Positions 1-9,089 of a stretch of 64,000 nucleotides of DNA are shown here, in pieces (within the stretch, counting starts at the first letter, position 1; each line of letters starts with the position of its first letter). The stretch covers positions 186,001 to 250,000 of the forward strand of contig NZ_JAZAQL010000004.1 of assembly GCF_037081675.1 (NCBI RefSeq), given 5' to 3'. Origin of the DNA: Halorubellus litoreus. GTDB taxonomy: Archaea; Halobacteriota; Halobacteria; Halobacteriales; Natrialbaceae. The position numbers and the translations under genes are program-made. The notes under the pieces were generated by a model. The model did no database searches, was not told where the DNA came from, and saw only the letters and a program-made list of their open reading frames with translations.

Positions 1-1083
1 GAGGAGATAATGTGTCTCACCACCTGCATGGTGGACGTCGGCGAGACCATCGACTGGGGACGCGACCCGATCGTCGACAAGCATTCCATCGGTGGGGTGG
101 CTGGGAACCGCGTCACGCCGATCGTGGTTCCGATCGTTGCGGCCGCGGGCCTCACCATCCCGAAGACCTCCTCGCGTGCAGTGACCTCCGCAGCAGGAAC
201 CGCCGACACGATGGAGGTCTTCTGTGACGTCGCGTTCTCCCTCGACGAGGTCAAAGCCATCGTCGACGAGACGAACGGCTGTATGGTCTGGGGTGGAGCG
301 GTGAACCTGTCGCCCGTCGACGACAAGATCATTCGCGCGGAGACGCCGCTCTCGCTCGACCCACCCGGACAAGTGATCGCGTCCGTGCTCTCGAAGAAGA
401 AGAGTGCCGGCGCGACCCACGTCGTCATCGACCTCCCTTACGGGGAGAGTGCGAAGGTCGAGAGCCTCTCGGAAGCCCGGGAGATGGCGGAGGACTTCAG
501 TCGCGTCGGCACGAACCTCGGGATGCACATCGAGTGTGCCATCACGCGCGGCGAACAACCGATCGGACGCGGGATCGGACCGGTACTCGAAGCCCGCGAC
601 GTCCTCGCCGTCCTCGAAGGCACGGGCCCTCGAGACCTCCGCGTGAAAAGCGAGTGCATCGCACAGGTCTTACTGGACGAAGCAGGTGTCGACGAGACAG
701 CGACCGAACTTCTCGAATCGGGCGACGCGGCAGCGAAGTTCCGCGAGATCATCGCCGCACAGAACGGCGACCCCGATATCTCGCTTTCGGACCTCACTCC
801 CGGACGACGTCGGTCGACGGTTCACGCCTCCAACGGCGGTGTCGTCACGCACGTCGACAACCGCCAGGTGAACGAACTGGCACGACGAGCAGGAGCCCCG
901 AAAGATCGAGCGGCAGGCATCGCGCTCCACTGCCAGCTCGGTGACGAGGTCCAGCGCGACGACTCGCTCTTCACGATTCACGCCGAGAAGGAGGAGAAAC
1001 TTGAGCAAGCACGCTCGTTCGCAGACCGCTCCCGGCCCGTGCACGTGTTACCCCCGGACGAAGCGCTGGTCGAACAAGTGTGA
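1..1083 (+). CDS. deoA: AMP phosphorylase (archaeal DeoA family), 5'-truncated
   Basis: The reading frame is open from base 1, so the gene starts upstream of the window and only about the last 360 of the usual ~500 residues are present. The segment has the nucleoside phosphorylase core: a DKHSIGG phosphate-binding stretch, then KTSSRAVTSAAGTADTME, and a KSAGATHVVIDLP loop. Archaeal members phosphorolyse AMP to adenine and ribose-1,5-bisphosphate in the cytosol, feeding the type III RuBisCO nucleotide salvage route. This reaction is family knowledge and was not tested here. It looks like ordinary host sequence, unlike the element that follows. No partner gene of the pathway is visible. Confidence 0.93.
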   Translation, partial: EEIMCLTTCMVDVGETIDWGRDPIVDKHSIGGVAGNRVTPIVVPIVAAAGLTIPKTSSRAVTSAAGTADTMEVFCDVAFSLDEVKAIVDETNGCMVWGGAVNLSPVDDKIIRAETPLSLDPPGQVIASVLSKKKSAGATHVVIDLPYGESAKVESLSEAREMAEDFSRVGTNLGMHIECAITRGEQPIGRGIGPVLEARDVLAVLEGTGPRDLRVKSECIAQVLLDEAGVDETATELLESGDAAAKFREIIAAQNGDPDISLSDLTPGRRRSTVHASNGGVVTHVDNRQVNELARRAGAPKDRAAGIALHCQLGDEVQRDDSLFTIHAEKEEKLEQARSFADRSRPVHVLPPDEALVEQV

Positions 1084-1383
1084 CTCGAATTTTGGTTCCA
1101 TGGCGGTCGTCAGGTAGTGCTGGTTGAATGGGAACTTTGATGCGGGAACATATTGGAATAGTGATTAATGTCGAAGCCGCCTCGGTTGGTCGTTGATGCG
1201 CACGACGAGTGGAAGATTCGCGCGTCGTTCCCGAACCTCGCTACCGGTTCACCCTCCAACCCAGCGCCGAGACACTCCTCCGTGACGAGCTAGGGTATCA
1301 GGAGTCAGAGATTGGCCCCTGGCGACCATCCGTCTTTAGCGAAGAGAAGAACCGCAGTACAGCAGTAGCGTATCGAGGCTTCT
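1084..1383. other. Intergenic remnant region after AMP phosphorylase
   Basis: No intact gene. A short frame from ATG 1168 (MSKPPRLVVDAHDEW) stops at 1291-1293. A second frame overlapping it (RYRFTLQPSAETLLRDELGY, about 1230-1290) also looks like once-coding haloarchaeal sequence. Together they suggest a frameshifted gene remnant of unknown identity just upstream of the TnpB remnant. Confidence 0.35.
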
Positions 1384-1815
1384 TTTCGAGAGGAATGCGA
1401 CTGCCACACACTCTCCAAACACGTCGTTCAGCGGTGTGTTGACGAGGGTGTTGGAACGATTGCCGTGGGCGACCTCTCCGGCATCCGTGAGGACGAGGCG
1501 AACGGTGAGTCGAAGAACTGGGTCAGGCACGGCAACCCCGATCTGCACTCGTGAGCGTTCGACCGCTTCACTGACTTCCCCACGTACAAGGCCGAGATGG
1601 AAGGGATCTCGGTTGAAGAAGTATCTGCGTGGGATACGTCGAAGTCGCGTTCGTACTGTGGTCGGAAGCGTGACGCAAACCGTGTTGAGCGTGGGTTGTA
1701 CGTCTGCGATTCGTGTGATACGGTGGCGAACGCGGACGTGAATGGTGATGAGAACATTCGGCAGAAAGTATCTCCGAGTCTCGCCGGTGATGAGGGAGAG
1801 AGGAGTTACCGACTG
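1384..1815 (+). pseudogene. tnpB: TnpB (IS200/IS605, IS1341-type) C-terminal remnant
   Basis: The frame reads VGTIAVGDLSGIREDE, then the zinc-ribbon region CGRKRDANRVERGLYVCDSC, followed by NADVNGDENIRQKVSPSL. This is the diagnostic C-terminal end of haloarchaeal TnpB. TnpB proteins are RNA-guided nucleases of IS200/IS605 elements. The copy is dead: TGA at 1552-1554 interrupts the frame where a Trp is expected, TAG at 1366-1368 closes it upstream, the N-terminal half is missing, and the first zinc cysteine pair reads SYCGR instead of the usual CxxC. Similarity ends near 1810. No TnpA or terminal palindromes were recognised. Confidence 0.85.
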
Positions 1816-2034
1816 ACCCCGCGACCCCGTTCCACGATGAGGCGCCGGTGGCCGTGGCACCCTGCTGGCGTCGCCAGAACGCGGTGCGGGCGCTCGCGAC
1901 CACGCGGTCGTCGCGGAGCCGCGTGCGCTCGTTCGTCGTTCGAGCCGCGTCCGAGGTCCAGAGCCGGTGGTGCGCCGTTCCTGGAGCCGATATCGTTAGG
2001 TGGCTCCCGGGAATATCTGGAACGAAACCGCTGT

Positions 2035-4881
2035 ATGCAGGCGGACACCCGCCCACAGACGGACCGGGACGCGCGCCTCGCTATGACGAACGGAACCGAT
2101 CGACAGCTGGACGTCCAAACCGCCGTCGCCGAGCTCGAAGCACGCCTCGACAAGGACACCGATGGCGTCCCGTTCACGCTCATCGAACAGCGGGACGCTG
2201 TTGCCGAACTCCGGGAGCTGGCACGGACCACCGGATTCACCGTCCAGGAGCCGACGCCACTCGCTGGCGAGCGCGTCCGCTCGCTCGTCGACGCGCTCGT
2301 GGGTACGTTCGAGAACGTGCACGGAAAGGGACCTGACTCGCGGGCGACGGCACTGTTCGACCTCGGACACCATGCGAAACAGCTCGAGGAGATGGTGGTT
2401 GCGTCGCTGGCGGAAATGTTCCGCAGTCGGGACGGGGTGACGCTGTCGACGCTCGCGGAGATCCCCGACGACCTGACCGGTTCAGTGGTCGGGGTCGGTC
2501 GCGTGGTGGCGCCACCGACTGCTGCTACCGTCCGTGGGTCGGCCCGCAGTGACCGCCGGCTGAACGCGCTCGTGGACGTTGCCAGCAGTGCAGTCTCGGC
2601 CCCTGTCTCGCCAGTGGCCGCCCGATGCGGCCTGTCGCTGCTTGGCATGCTGAGCGTCGTCGACCCGTGTCAGGTCGGCAACCACGAAGGCGCGTCCGTG
2701 CTCGTCCCGGATCTCCTGCGGGCGTACCGTGCGACGGACGAAGCGAGTGATCGGGTCGCGGCACTCAGGGCGGTTCGCTGCATCGTCGAGTACCACGAGT
2801 CCAATATTCAGGAGCCAGACACGCTGGTGAGCGTTGTCGAGAGTGCCTGCCAGGCAGAGGACTGTCTCGTCCGCGCCAGCGGGCTCGCCGTCGCGGACGC
2901 GGTCGCCGACCGGACGTCGTTCCCTGGCGACGCGACCCCCGCCGTGGCGGCTTCGGGAGTCGAAGCGTTCGTCGACTCGGTCGTCACGGGCCTAGAGTCG
3001 AACGAGTTCCCGGTGCAGGCGGCCGTGGCTTTCGCCGACGTGCTCGAGACAGGCGTCGTCACTGCGGTCACGGAACCGATGTGCCAGCGGATAGTCGACG
3101 TCGTCGCCGCCGACGAGAAGTGGACGGACGCCGACGATTTCATCATCAAGAAGCGGGAGTCGCGTGCAACCGCCCGTCGAATGGCCGTGGAGTGCATCCG
3201 GTTGGTGGTCGAGGCGGACGCAGTCCCGCCGTCGGCAACCCTCGACTGTGCCGGACTCGTGGCGGCGCTGTCGAACCGCAACCAGGGACACGAGACGTAC
3301 GCGACAGCGCTCGCACGCCTCGTAGAGGGCGGCTACGCTGACCCGAGCCCCGAGCTGAGAACAGACGCCGTCGCCGCGATAACACAGAACGCCCAGCACC
3401 GGTTCGTTTCGACGGCCGCGCTTGGCCACCTGGTCGACGCCGGAATCGCATCGAGAGCGGACGTCGAACGGCTCCGCGACCGACTGATCGCGGAGACGGC
3501 GGCCGACCCCGGCCACGGGGCGGCGGACGTCCTCGACGAACTCGCTGCCGACTTCCCGCAACTCCCCGTTACCGACGCCATTCCGGTCGACGAACTCGTC
3601 GACGACGTCCAAGCACTCCGAGGGTCGGAGTCGGCTCGCGCCGCAAGAGCGCTCACCGTGCTCGTCGAGGAAGGCATCCTCACCGAGCCACTGGACGTCC
3701 CACTGGAGACGATCCGACGTGCCCGGCGGAGCGCAGAACTGGAGACCACGGAGGCGGCGCTCCAGTCGCTCTTGTTCACCCTCGCGGACGCAGGTGCGGA
3801 GCGTGAGTTCCTCCCGGCGGTCCGCCGCGAGTACGGGCACCTCGTCGGCAAAGATCCCGACCTGTCGCCCGCGGACGGCCTCGCCGCCATCGAGCGGCTG
3901 GCAGCCGACGTCGATCGGGCCGAGGGGAGGGTGGCGCTCGCTCGCGCCGCAGCAGCCGTCGTTCCGGTGGCGGCGCCGGCGGCACGCAAGCACGCCGCAC
4001 GCATTGCAATCGAATGCGTCGGCCCTTCACTCGACGGCGTCGACGGAGCCCGAGTCGTCGACCCACTCGCCGCGGTGATCCCGGAGCTCCCTGCCCATTC
4101 GCGGCACGAGTCGTACGAGCTCCTGGTGACGCTCCTTCGGGCGGATTCCGGACGGGCCGACGCGGTACCAGTGTACCCGCTCGTCGACGACGTGCACGAG
4201 GGAGGGGGGCCGCGGAACTACGCCGCCGTGGAACTGCTCGCCGTCGTCGTCGACGCCGCATGCGTCGAATGCCCGATCTCGCTACTCGAATCGACGCTGC
4301 TGTACGCTTTGAACAACGTACTCGGTGGCAGAGAGCACGCGGTCGACGCACTCGTCGCACTCGCAGAACGGGAGTGGTTGTCGCCGGCCAGAGTCGCAGT
4401 CGGACTCGTGGCGGCAGCGGTTCGAGTCGACGAACGACGGCCCGATACGCTGGACGTCAGCTCGCACGCGTTCCGCGGTATCCGTGACCTAATCGATGCG
4501 AGGCTGCTGTGGACAGTTCCGGCCGCCGCCCGGGCGGCGCTCGTCGACATCTTCCGCGATGACGTCCACCAGCCGACGGCGAGCCTGCTGACGGCGCTCG
4601 TCGACGGGAACGCACTCGCACCGGCCGACCTGGCCGACCAGCTGGCCGTGAGCGACCACGATCGGTCTGGTGGAAGCCGCCCCTCGTGGCTGGAGTCACC
4701 GACGAGTGACGCGCTCGAGTTCCTGGAACTCGCGAGCGAACGGAAGCCCGGCGCGTTCGAGCGGTACGCCCCAGCGCTCCGTGACCTGCTCCGAACCGAA
4801 GCCCTCGACGGCAACGATCGATTGCTCGTCGTCCAGACCATTACACACATCACCAGGACCGCCACGGCAGCAGACCGGTGA
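2035..4881 (+). CDS. HEAT-like helical-repeat protein, unknown function
   Basis: An acidic, Ala/Leu/Val-rich protein of about 948 residues made of repeated amphipathic helix pairs (for example LVSVVESACQAEDCLVRASG and AVVDAACVECPISLLESTLL), as in HEAT/ARM-type alpha-solenoids. There is no signal peptide, membrane segment or catalytic motif. Such solenoids usually act as protein-binding scaffolds; the function here is unknown. The frame is open back into the TnpB remnant, but that part is basic and unlike the rest, so I start at ATG 2035. ATG 2083 is an equally possible start. It stands alone, with no obvious operon partner. Confidence 0.75.
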   Translation: MQADTRPQTDRDARLAMTNGTDRQLDVQTAVAELEARLDKDTDGVPFTLIEQRDAVAELRELARTTGFTVQEPTPLAGERVRSLVDALVGTFENVHGKGPDSRATALFDLGHHAKQLEEMVVASLAEMFRSRDGVTLSTLAEIPDDLTGSVVGVGRVVAPPTAATVRGSARSDRRLNALVDVASSAVSAPVSPVAARCGLSLLGMLSVVDPCQVGNHEGASVLVPDLLRAYRATDEASDRVAALRAVRCIVEYHESNIQEPDTLVSVVESACQAEDCLVRASGLAVADAVADRTSFPGDATPAVAASGVEAFVDSVVTGLESNEFPVQAAVAFADVLETGVVTAVTEPMCQRIVDVVAADEKWTDADDFIIKKRESRATARRMAVECIRLVVEADAVPPSATLDCAGLVAALSNRNQGHETYATALARLVEGGYADPSPELRTDAVAAITQNAQHRFVSTAALGHLVDAGIASRADVERLRDRLIAETAADPGHGAADVLDELAADFPQLPVTDAIPVDELVDDVQALRGSESARAARALTVLVEEGILTEPLDVPLETIRRARRSAELETTEAALQSLLFTLADAGAEREFLPAVRREYGHLVGKDPDLSPADGLAAIERLAADVDRAEGRVALARAAAAVVPVAAPAARKHAARIAIECVGPSLDGVDGARVVDPLAAVIPELPAHSRHESYELLVTLLRADSGRADAVPVYPLVDDVHEGGGPRNYAAVELLAVVVDAACVECPISLLESTLLYALNNVLGGREHAVDALVALAEREWLSPARVAVGLVAAAVRVDERRPDTLDVSSHAFRGIRDLIDARLLWTVPAAARAALVDIFRDDVHQPTASLLTALVDGNALAPADLADQLAVSDHDRSGGSRPSWLESPTSDALEFLELASERKPGAFERYAPALRDLLRTEALDGNDRLLVVQTITHITRTATAADR

Positions 4882-5246
4882 GACGACATCGATTCTCCCC
4901 CCCGTCGTCCATCGCTTCGCCGCTACTGCGCTCTCGAGAGAAGTGGCGCTGTGACGTGCACGCTCCGTCCCCGGTGGGACCGACGTTCGTCGCTGAGGGC
5001 GGGTATCACGGTTACACTTCGAACACGGAGTGTGCGATCAGTGGCGAGACCGAGCAGACCTTCATAGTCAGGGACGAGTTACACCGTCGAACGTGCGGAC
5101 GAGTCTGGACCTTGGCTTGCTATTTCTTTTCACGAGTGAATCTAACTAGCGCGATTCTTTGAAACCCGGTGAGGGGAGCGCCTACACATATTTTCACACA
5201 CGAACAATACAACCAAAAGGGTTTAATGGCAATCTCCGATACCAAT
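4882..5246. other. Intergenic region, possible left flank of the element
   Basis: About 370 bases with no credible gene; the open frames here are short and give non-haloarchaeal compositions. Base composition becomes AT-richer from about 5100 (TATTTCTTTTCACG, ATATTTTCACACACG, GGGTTTAATGG), which suits promoter DNA for the operon beginning at 5274. No tRNA gene or attachment-site repeat could be recognised. Confidence 0.4.
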
Positions 5247-5269
5247 ATTTCATAGAATGGATGTGAAAT
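5243..5269 (+). promoter_or_regulatory. Promoter/operator of the conjugation operon
   Basis: An AATATTTCAT box at about 5244-5253 lies about 26 bases before ATG 5274, as expected for a leaderless haloarchaeal transcript. It overlaps a perfect inverted repeat: ATTTCA (5247-5252), an 11-base spacer, TGAAAT (5264-5269). The first gene encodes a ribbon-helix-helix-like protein, so autoregulation through this palindrome is a natural inference. Confidence 0.45.
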
Positions 5270-5273
5270 AAAC

Positions 5274-5540
5274 ATGGGTGGGGTGCCAGACAAGCAATCC
5301 ACGACGGTCACGATCGACCTTGCAGACTACGTCTACCTCACCTGGGCAGACGACATCAACCGCTCCGGGCTCTTCCGCAACGCCGTCCGCCGACGCATGC
5401 GCGACGACGGCATCACACCCACACACCTCCAGGACCGACTCACCGACGCCCTCGACGCCGGCGTCACCAAGCAAGCGCTCCTGGACACGAACAACCAGTA
5501 CGAACTCGACCGCCTCCTCTCAGACGAACCCAACGAATGA
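5274..5540 (+). CDS. Small ribbon-helix-helix-like protein, possible operon regulator
   Basis: 88 residues. The N-terminal part has a short beta strand (TTVTIDLADYVYL) followed by helices with the pattern INRSGLFRNAVRRRM, which resembles CopG/MetJ-type DNA-binding proteins; the remainder is an acidic helical tail. It is the first gene of the conjugation block and its stop overlaps the next start (ATGA at 5537-5540). A palindrome sits in its promoter. I infer a regulator of the transfer operon, but the family match is by pattern only. Confidence 0.6.
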   Translation: MGGVPDKQSTTVTIDLADYVYLTWADDINRSGLFRNAVRRRMRDDGITPTHLQDRLTDALDAGVTKQALLDTNNQYELDRLLSDEPNE

Positions 5541-6022
5541 CCCCGACACGCTCCACACCCAGTACCTCGAATCGAATCTACACCACAGCACTCATCGCGT
5601 GTATCGCACTCACTGCCGTCCTCGCACTCGCCGTCCCGGGCGTCGCCGCGATGCCCGATAGTGACGGCGACGGTGTCAGCAATGGGAACGACAAGTGCCC
5701 GAATCAGGCCGGTGCGAAGGCCAACGGCTGCGTCGTCAACGTCAACATCTGTGACACCGGCTTCCTCCCACAGATCGCGAACGCCATCATCCAACTGTGT
5801 ATCTACGGTGGCGGCGCGGGCGCGTTCCTCACCGTCATGGCAACCAGCGCCATGGAGAGCCTCCCCAGTCTCGGCGAAGAACAACGCCAGAACCTCAAAC
5901 GCGCCCGCCGGTTCTCCATCAGCGCCGGCGGAAAACTCTTCGCTATCGGTCCGATCTCCATCCTCATCATCGAAGCCACCGGGATGCCCTGGGCGCAGTG
6001 CATCAACCTCTTCCCGTTCTAA
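5537..6022 (+). CDS. Candidate VirB2/TedC-like pilin with TSP3-type repeat
   Basis: 161 residues. An N-terminal signal or membrane segment (residues ~12-36, ALIACIALTAVLALAVPGVA) is followed by a thrombospondin type 3-like calcium motif (DSDGDGVSNGNDKCPNQAG, ~38-57). Two hydrophobic helices follow (~85-105 and ~133-150), separated by a short basic loop (EEQRQNLKRARRFS). Two membrane helices with a basic cytoplasmic loop behind a cleaved signal is the layout of VirB2/TrbC pilins and the archaeal TedC pilin. It precedes VirB6-, VirB4- and VirD4-like genes, the right place for a pilin. The assignment is inferred from architecture and context, not from sequence identity. Confidence 0.6.
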   Translation: MTPTRSTPSTSNRIYTTALIACIALTAVLALAVPGVAAMPDSDGDGVSNGNDKCPNQAGAKANGCVVNVNICDTGFLPQIANAIIQLCIYGGGAGAFLTVMATSAMESLPSLGEEQRQNLKRARRFSISAGGKLFAIGPISILIIEATGMPWAQCINLFPF

Positions 6023-6097
6023 CCAACCACCCCCTCGAACCCTACGCTGCCTGGTCACGCCACTCCCGAAACCCTCCCACAACACTCGACGCCTGGA

Positions 6098-8173
6098 ATG
6101 TCATCGACGTCACTAATCGTCCGACTCACAACCGCAGGCAGACTCACCGCTCGAGTCCTGCTCATCGCCGTCCTCCTCACCAGTGTCCTCGCCACCGCTA
6201 TCGCTCCAACGACTGCGGTCCCTTCCACACCTGAGCCCCCACAGGACTCTCCAGTCGTCGACGCCAACGCCGACGCAGCTGCCGAACCCAAGCTATCGAG
6301 TGCCGTTCCCGGGGGTCGTCCTGACGAGAGCTCGAACGAGACAGAGCATCCGATGTGCCAGCATTACGGCGAGAATGGCCTCGCGATCAACGTGTCGGCG
6401 GCGTTGTTCAGTCGGGACGTCGACCAGCTCGACGGCCAGGGTTACACTGGAACCGAGTACATCGAGGACTGTGGGCACGAACCAACGTGGGCGACCAATC
6501 GCACGCTCGAGTTCGACTACACGAGCATGCAGGCATTCCCGGAAGTAGGAACGTGGAACCGCCGTGACGTCGGTGACGTCCCGTTCCCAGAGCCTCGCGG
6601 GCAGGTGAGTCTCCACCCAGAAGGCGAATCGACGTACGACGCGGGCTATCTCAAGGACGCAACCGCGAGCGTCTTCGCCGTCACACCCAGTGTGGCACTC
6701 CGAGACGAAGCCCGCGGCGGCACCACCCTCCTCATCCGCGACAATACCACCATCCACGGGACCCAGTCCTACCGCACACAGCTCCCTTTGGGATTGAACG
6801 ATACGAGTGGGCGTACGCACGTCACCTACGATATCGAACGCCACCGCGTCGTCGGCGCGTGCCTCCTTGACGGCGACTATCGCAGCGACGCCGGTAAGCT
6901 GCACGAGAACGAATCAGCGACGCTCTGTCGGAACGAGACGCCGCTCGCGACGGGCGCCGGTCTGAACACTGGCGGCCCCCAGGATCCAGCCGCCCGCCGG
7001 AATGCGTCGCTGTCGTTCACGTACACGACCGCGATGAACGACTCGCTGTCGTACGTCGCAACGTTCGAGTTCCGACTCCAACGGACCGAGACGGTCTGCA
7101 CTGACTGGAACGGCACCTCGAACACGTGTAATGGGACATACGTCCTCGAAGAGTTCTCGGAAACGAGCCAGTACACGTCGGCCATCGACCACCTCGACGT
7201 CGAGTACTACAGCCAGCCAACCCCGACCGCCGAGGTCGCCCGCTATCCAGACGACAGTACGGAGTTCATCCTCGAAGCACGCAACACGTACGGCTACCGG
7301 CTCGGCTGGGATGGCCTCTTCTCAGGCGTCCGCTTCCCGGCGTCGAACAGTCAGGCCGGGTGGACGTGGCGCGTGTTCTCCGCTGAACGACCAGGGTGGC
7401 GCTATCTCATCAATGAGTCTCGAACGACGCGAACGAGAGGGCGGTCGCCAGCGCATCCACTCCAGAACTACGCCATCCCAGTCGCAACGACGACCGAGGA
7501 CGCGACAGGGACGCGCCTCAGCACACAGGGCAGAATCCGCGTCCAGGAGATCCTTCGGTCGAGTCCTGCGGTCACGACGCCGAGCATCGACGACAACATC
7601 CTCATCTCCGCCCCAGAACCCCAGTACCGACTCCCGTACGCCGTCGTCTACGAATCACCACAAGCGCTCAATTTCTCGCAAGCAGAAGTCATCGGCCTCC
7701 TGAACGACACGAACACCACCGGCATCTACGTCCAGCGTGCAGTCGACGTCCGCGCGACGAACCTGAGCGCGACCGTCGACCGCATCAACGACACGCATCT
7801 ACGCACGACGGTCTCGCTCGCCAGCATCCGCGAGACCGCGAACGGCCAGACTGAGACGCCGCTGTCAACACAGCCGACACTCGGATACGTCGTCGTGAAC
7901 GGTGAGCGCATCCAGACCAGAGCCGACGGCACGGCAACCGTCACGGTCCGGGATGCCGCGTACGTCGACGCCCGCTACAAGCCAGCGGGCTGGAAACAGC
8001 ATCGTCGCGACGTCGGCTACCTCTCGAGCACGCGGAGCGTTCGCGTCCCTGACCCTGGAGCCGGATTCCTCCTGCAACTCGTGAGCGAGCTCATCCTGCT
8101 GTTCTTTCCGTTCCTCCTGGTGTTTGTAACGCTCCGGCATATCGCCAGCAGCAACCCCAACACGATTCACTAA
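6098..8173 (+). CDS. Large secreted, C-terminally membrane-anchored protein of the transfer operon
   Basis: 691 residues. There is an N-terminal signal sequence (~16-45, with ARVLLIAVLLTSVLATAIA) and one C-terminal transmembrane helix (about 660-680, LILLFFPFLLVFVTL) ending in a short basic tail. The long extracellular part is acidic, Thr/Ser/Asn-rich with many N-x-S/T sites and several cysteines, as in archaeal surface glycoproteins. It sits between the pilin candidate and a lipoprotein in the same operon. I infer a cell-surface component of the transfer apparatus, perhaps for mating contact. No enzymatic motif and no family recognised. Confidence 0.75.
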   Translation: MSSTSLIVRLTTAGRLTARVLLIAVLLTSVLATAIAPTTAVPSTPEPPQDSPVVDANADAAAEPKLSSAVPGGRPDESSNETEHPMCQHYGENGLAINVSAALFSRDVDQLDGQGYTGTEYIEDCGHEPTWATNRTLEFDYTSMQAFPEVGTWNRRDVGDVPFPEPRGQVSLHPEGESTYDAGYLKDATASVFAVTPSVALRDEARGGTTLLIRDNTTIHGTQSYRTQLPLGLNDTSGRTHVTYDIERHRVVGACLLDGDYRSDAGKLHENESATLCRNETPLATGAGLNTGGPQDPAARRNASLSFTYTTAMNDSLSYVATFEFRLQRTETVCTDWNGTSNTCNGTYVLEEFSETSQYTSAIDHLDVEYYSQPTPTAEVARYPDDSTEFILEARNTYGYRLGWDGLFSGVRFPASNSQAGWTWRVFSAERPGWRYLINESRTTRTRGRSPAHPLQNYAIPVATTTEDATGTRLSTQGRIRVQEILRSSPAVTTPSIDDNILISAPEPQYRLPYAVVYESPQALNFSQAEVIGLLNDTNTTGIYVQRAVDVRATNLSATVDRINDTHLRTTVSLASIRETANGQTETPLSTQPTLGYVVVNGERIQTRADGTATVTVRDAAYVDARYKPAGWKQHRRDVGYLSSTRSVRVPDPGAGFLLQLVSELILLFFPFLLVFVTLRHIASSNPNTIH

Positions 8174-8177
8174 CAAC

Positions 8178-9086
8178 ATGACCTCACGCTCACCCGAAAC
8201 GACCGACAACACACACCCACAGACGACGCGACGACGCACTTTCACCACCCTCGCCAGCACAACTACTGCACTCATTGCCACCGCCGGGTGTCTCACTGGG
8301 AACACGAGTGATAACACAAACAACAGCAGTGATAGCGACGAAGACACTCAGATTCCAGGCACTCTCGACCGGGTAACTGTTGGCACGTACGAGGTCACCG
8401 TCGACGTCGCGAATCCCGAAGAACTGGACTCCATAGCGCTCCGACGACCCACGAGTGGCGTCATCGACCGCCAACAGGTGCAAGGTACACACACGTTCCC
8501 GCTGATGGAATCGGTCGAATTGTACGACCCAGGAGAGTTTGTCATTGAGGCGAAGGCTGGCTCAGATGTCGTCGCAGAGCACACGCTTGAGATAGCACCT
8601 GATCTCCAGATCACGAAGATAGAACTGCTCAAAGAGAGTGGCCAAGAGAAGTTGACCTCGACGAGAGGGGAGAACGAGGGTACGACATGCGCTGAGAAGC
8701 CACATCAGCATCTATTCACGATCGAGAACCGTGGTTCTGGTCCAGCCGCTCTGGGGAAACTCAAGGCAGAGCTTCCAGAGGACATCAGTGGGTATCATCG
8801 CAATCGCTGGGAGACACCGAGTTACATCGAGTGCCACTCAAGAGGCCGTAGTGAATGGACTACTGACCCGGTGCTTGCCCCTGGTCAGAGTCTGACGTTC
8901 GCTCCCGTCTGGAGCGAAACTGGATATCGGAGTCAGACACCAGGCGACGAATACACGGTACCTATCTCGGTTTTGGAAAATGCTTCAGAGGACTGGTTCT
9001 CGCAGGACGTCGAACTCACGTTCATCGAAGTCGGTGATGGGAATCTTGCCCCTGTGTTCGAGGTCATCCAGGAGACCGGGAACTAG
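8178..9086 (+). CDS. Tat-type lipoprotein of the transfer operon
   Basis: 302 residues. The N-terminus has a twin-arginine motif (RRRTFTTLAS), a hydrophobic stretch and a lipobox ending in TAGC at about residue 38, followed by a low-complexity Asn/Ser/Asp linker. This marks a Tat-exported, lipid-anchored haloarchaeal surface protein. The mature part resembles beta-sandwich domains and has three or four cysteines, but no family was recognised. It starts 4 bases after the upstream stop and ends 3 bases before the next start, so it belongs to the conjugation operon. Mating-pair stabilisation or envelope anchoring is a guess. Confidence 0.75.
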   Translation: MTSRSPETTDNTHPQTTRRRTFTTLASTTTALIATAGCLTGNTSDNTNNSSDSDEDTQIPGTLDRVTVGTYEVTVDVANPEELDSIALRRPTSGVIDRQQVQGTHTFPLMESVELYDPGEFVIEAKAGSDVVAEHTLEIAPDLQITKIELLKESGQEKLTSTRGENEGTTCAEKPHQHLFTIENRGSGPAALGKLKAELPEDISGYHRNRWETPSYIECHSRGRSEWTTDPVLAPGQSLTFAPVWSETGYRSQTPGDEYTVPISVLENASEDWFSQDVELTFIEVGDGNLAPVFEVIQETGN

Positions 9087-9089
9087 GCT

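Noticed and set aside
4878..5162. 94-codon frame between the helical-repeat gene and the conjugation operon
   Set aside because: Composition is not haloarchaeal and the frame starts inside the preceding gene's end; kept as intergenic.
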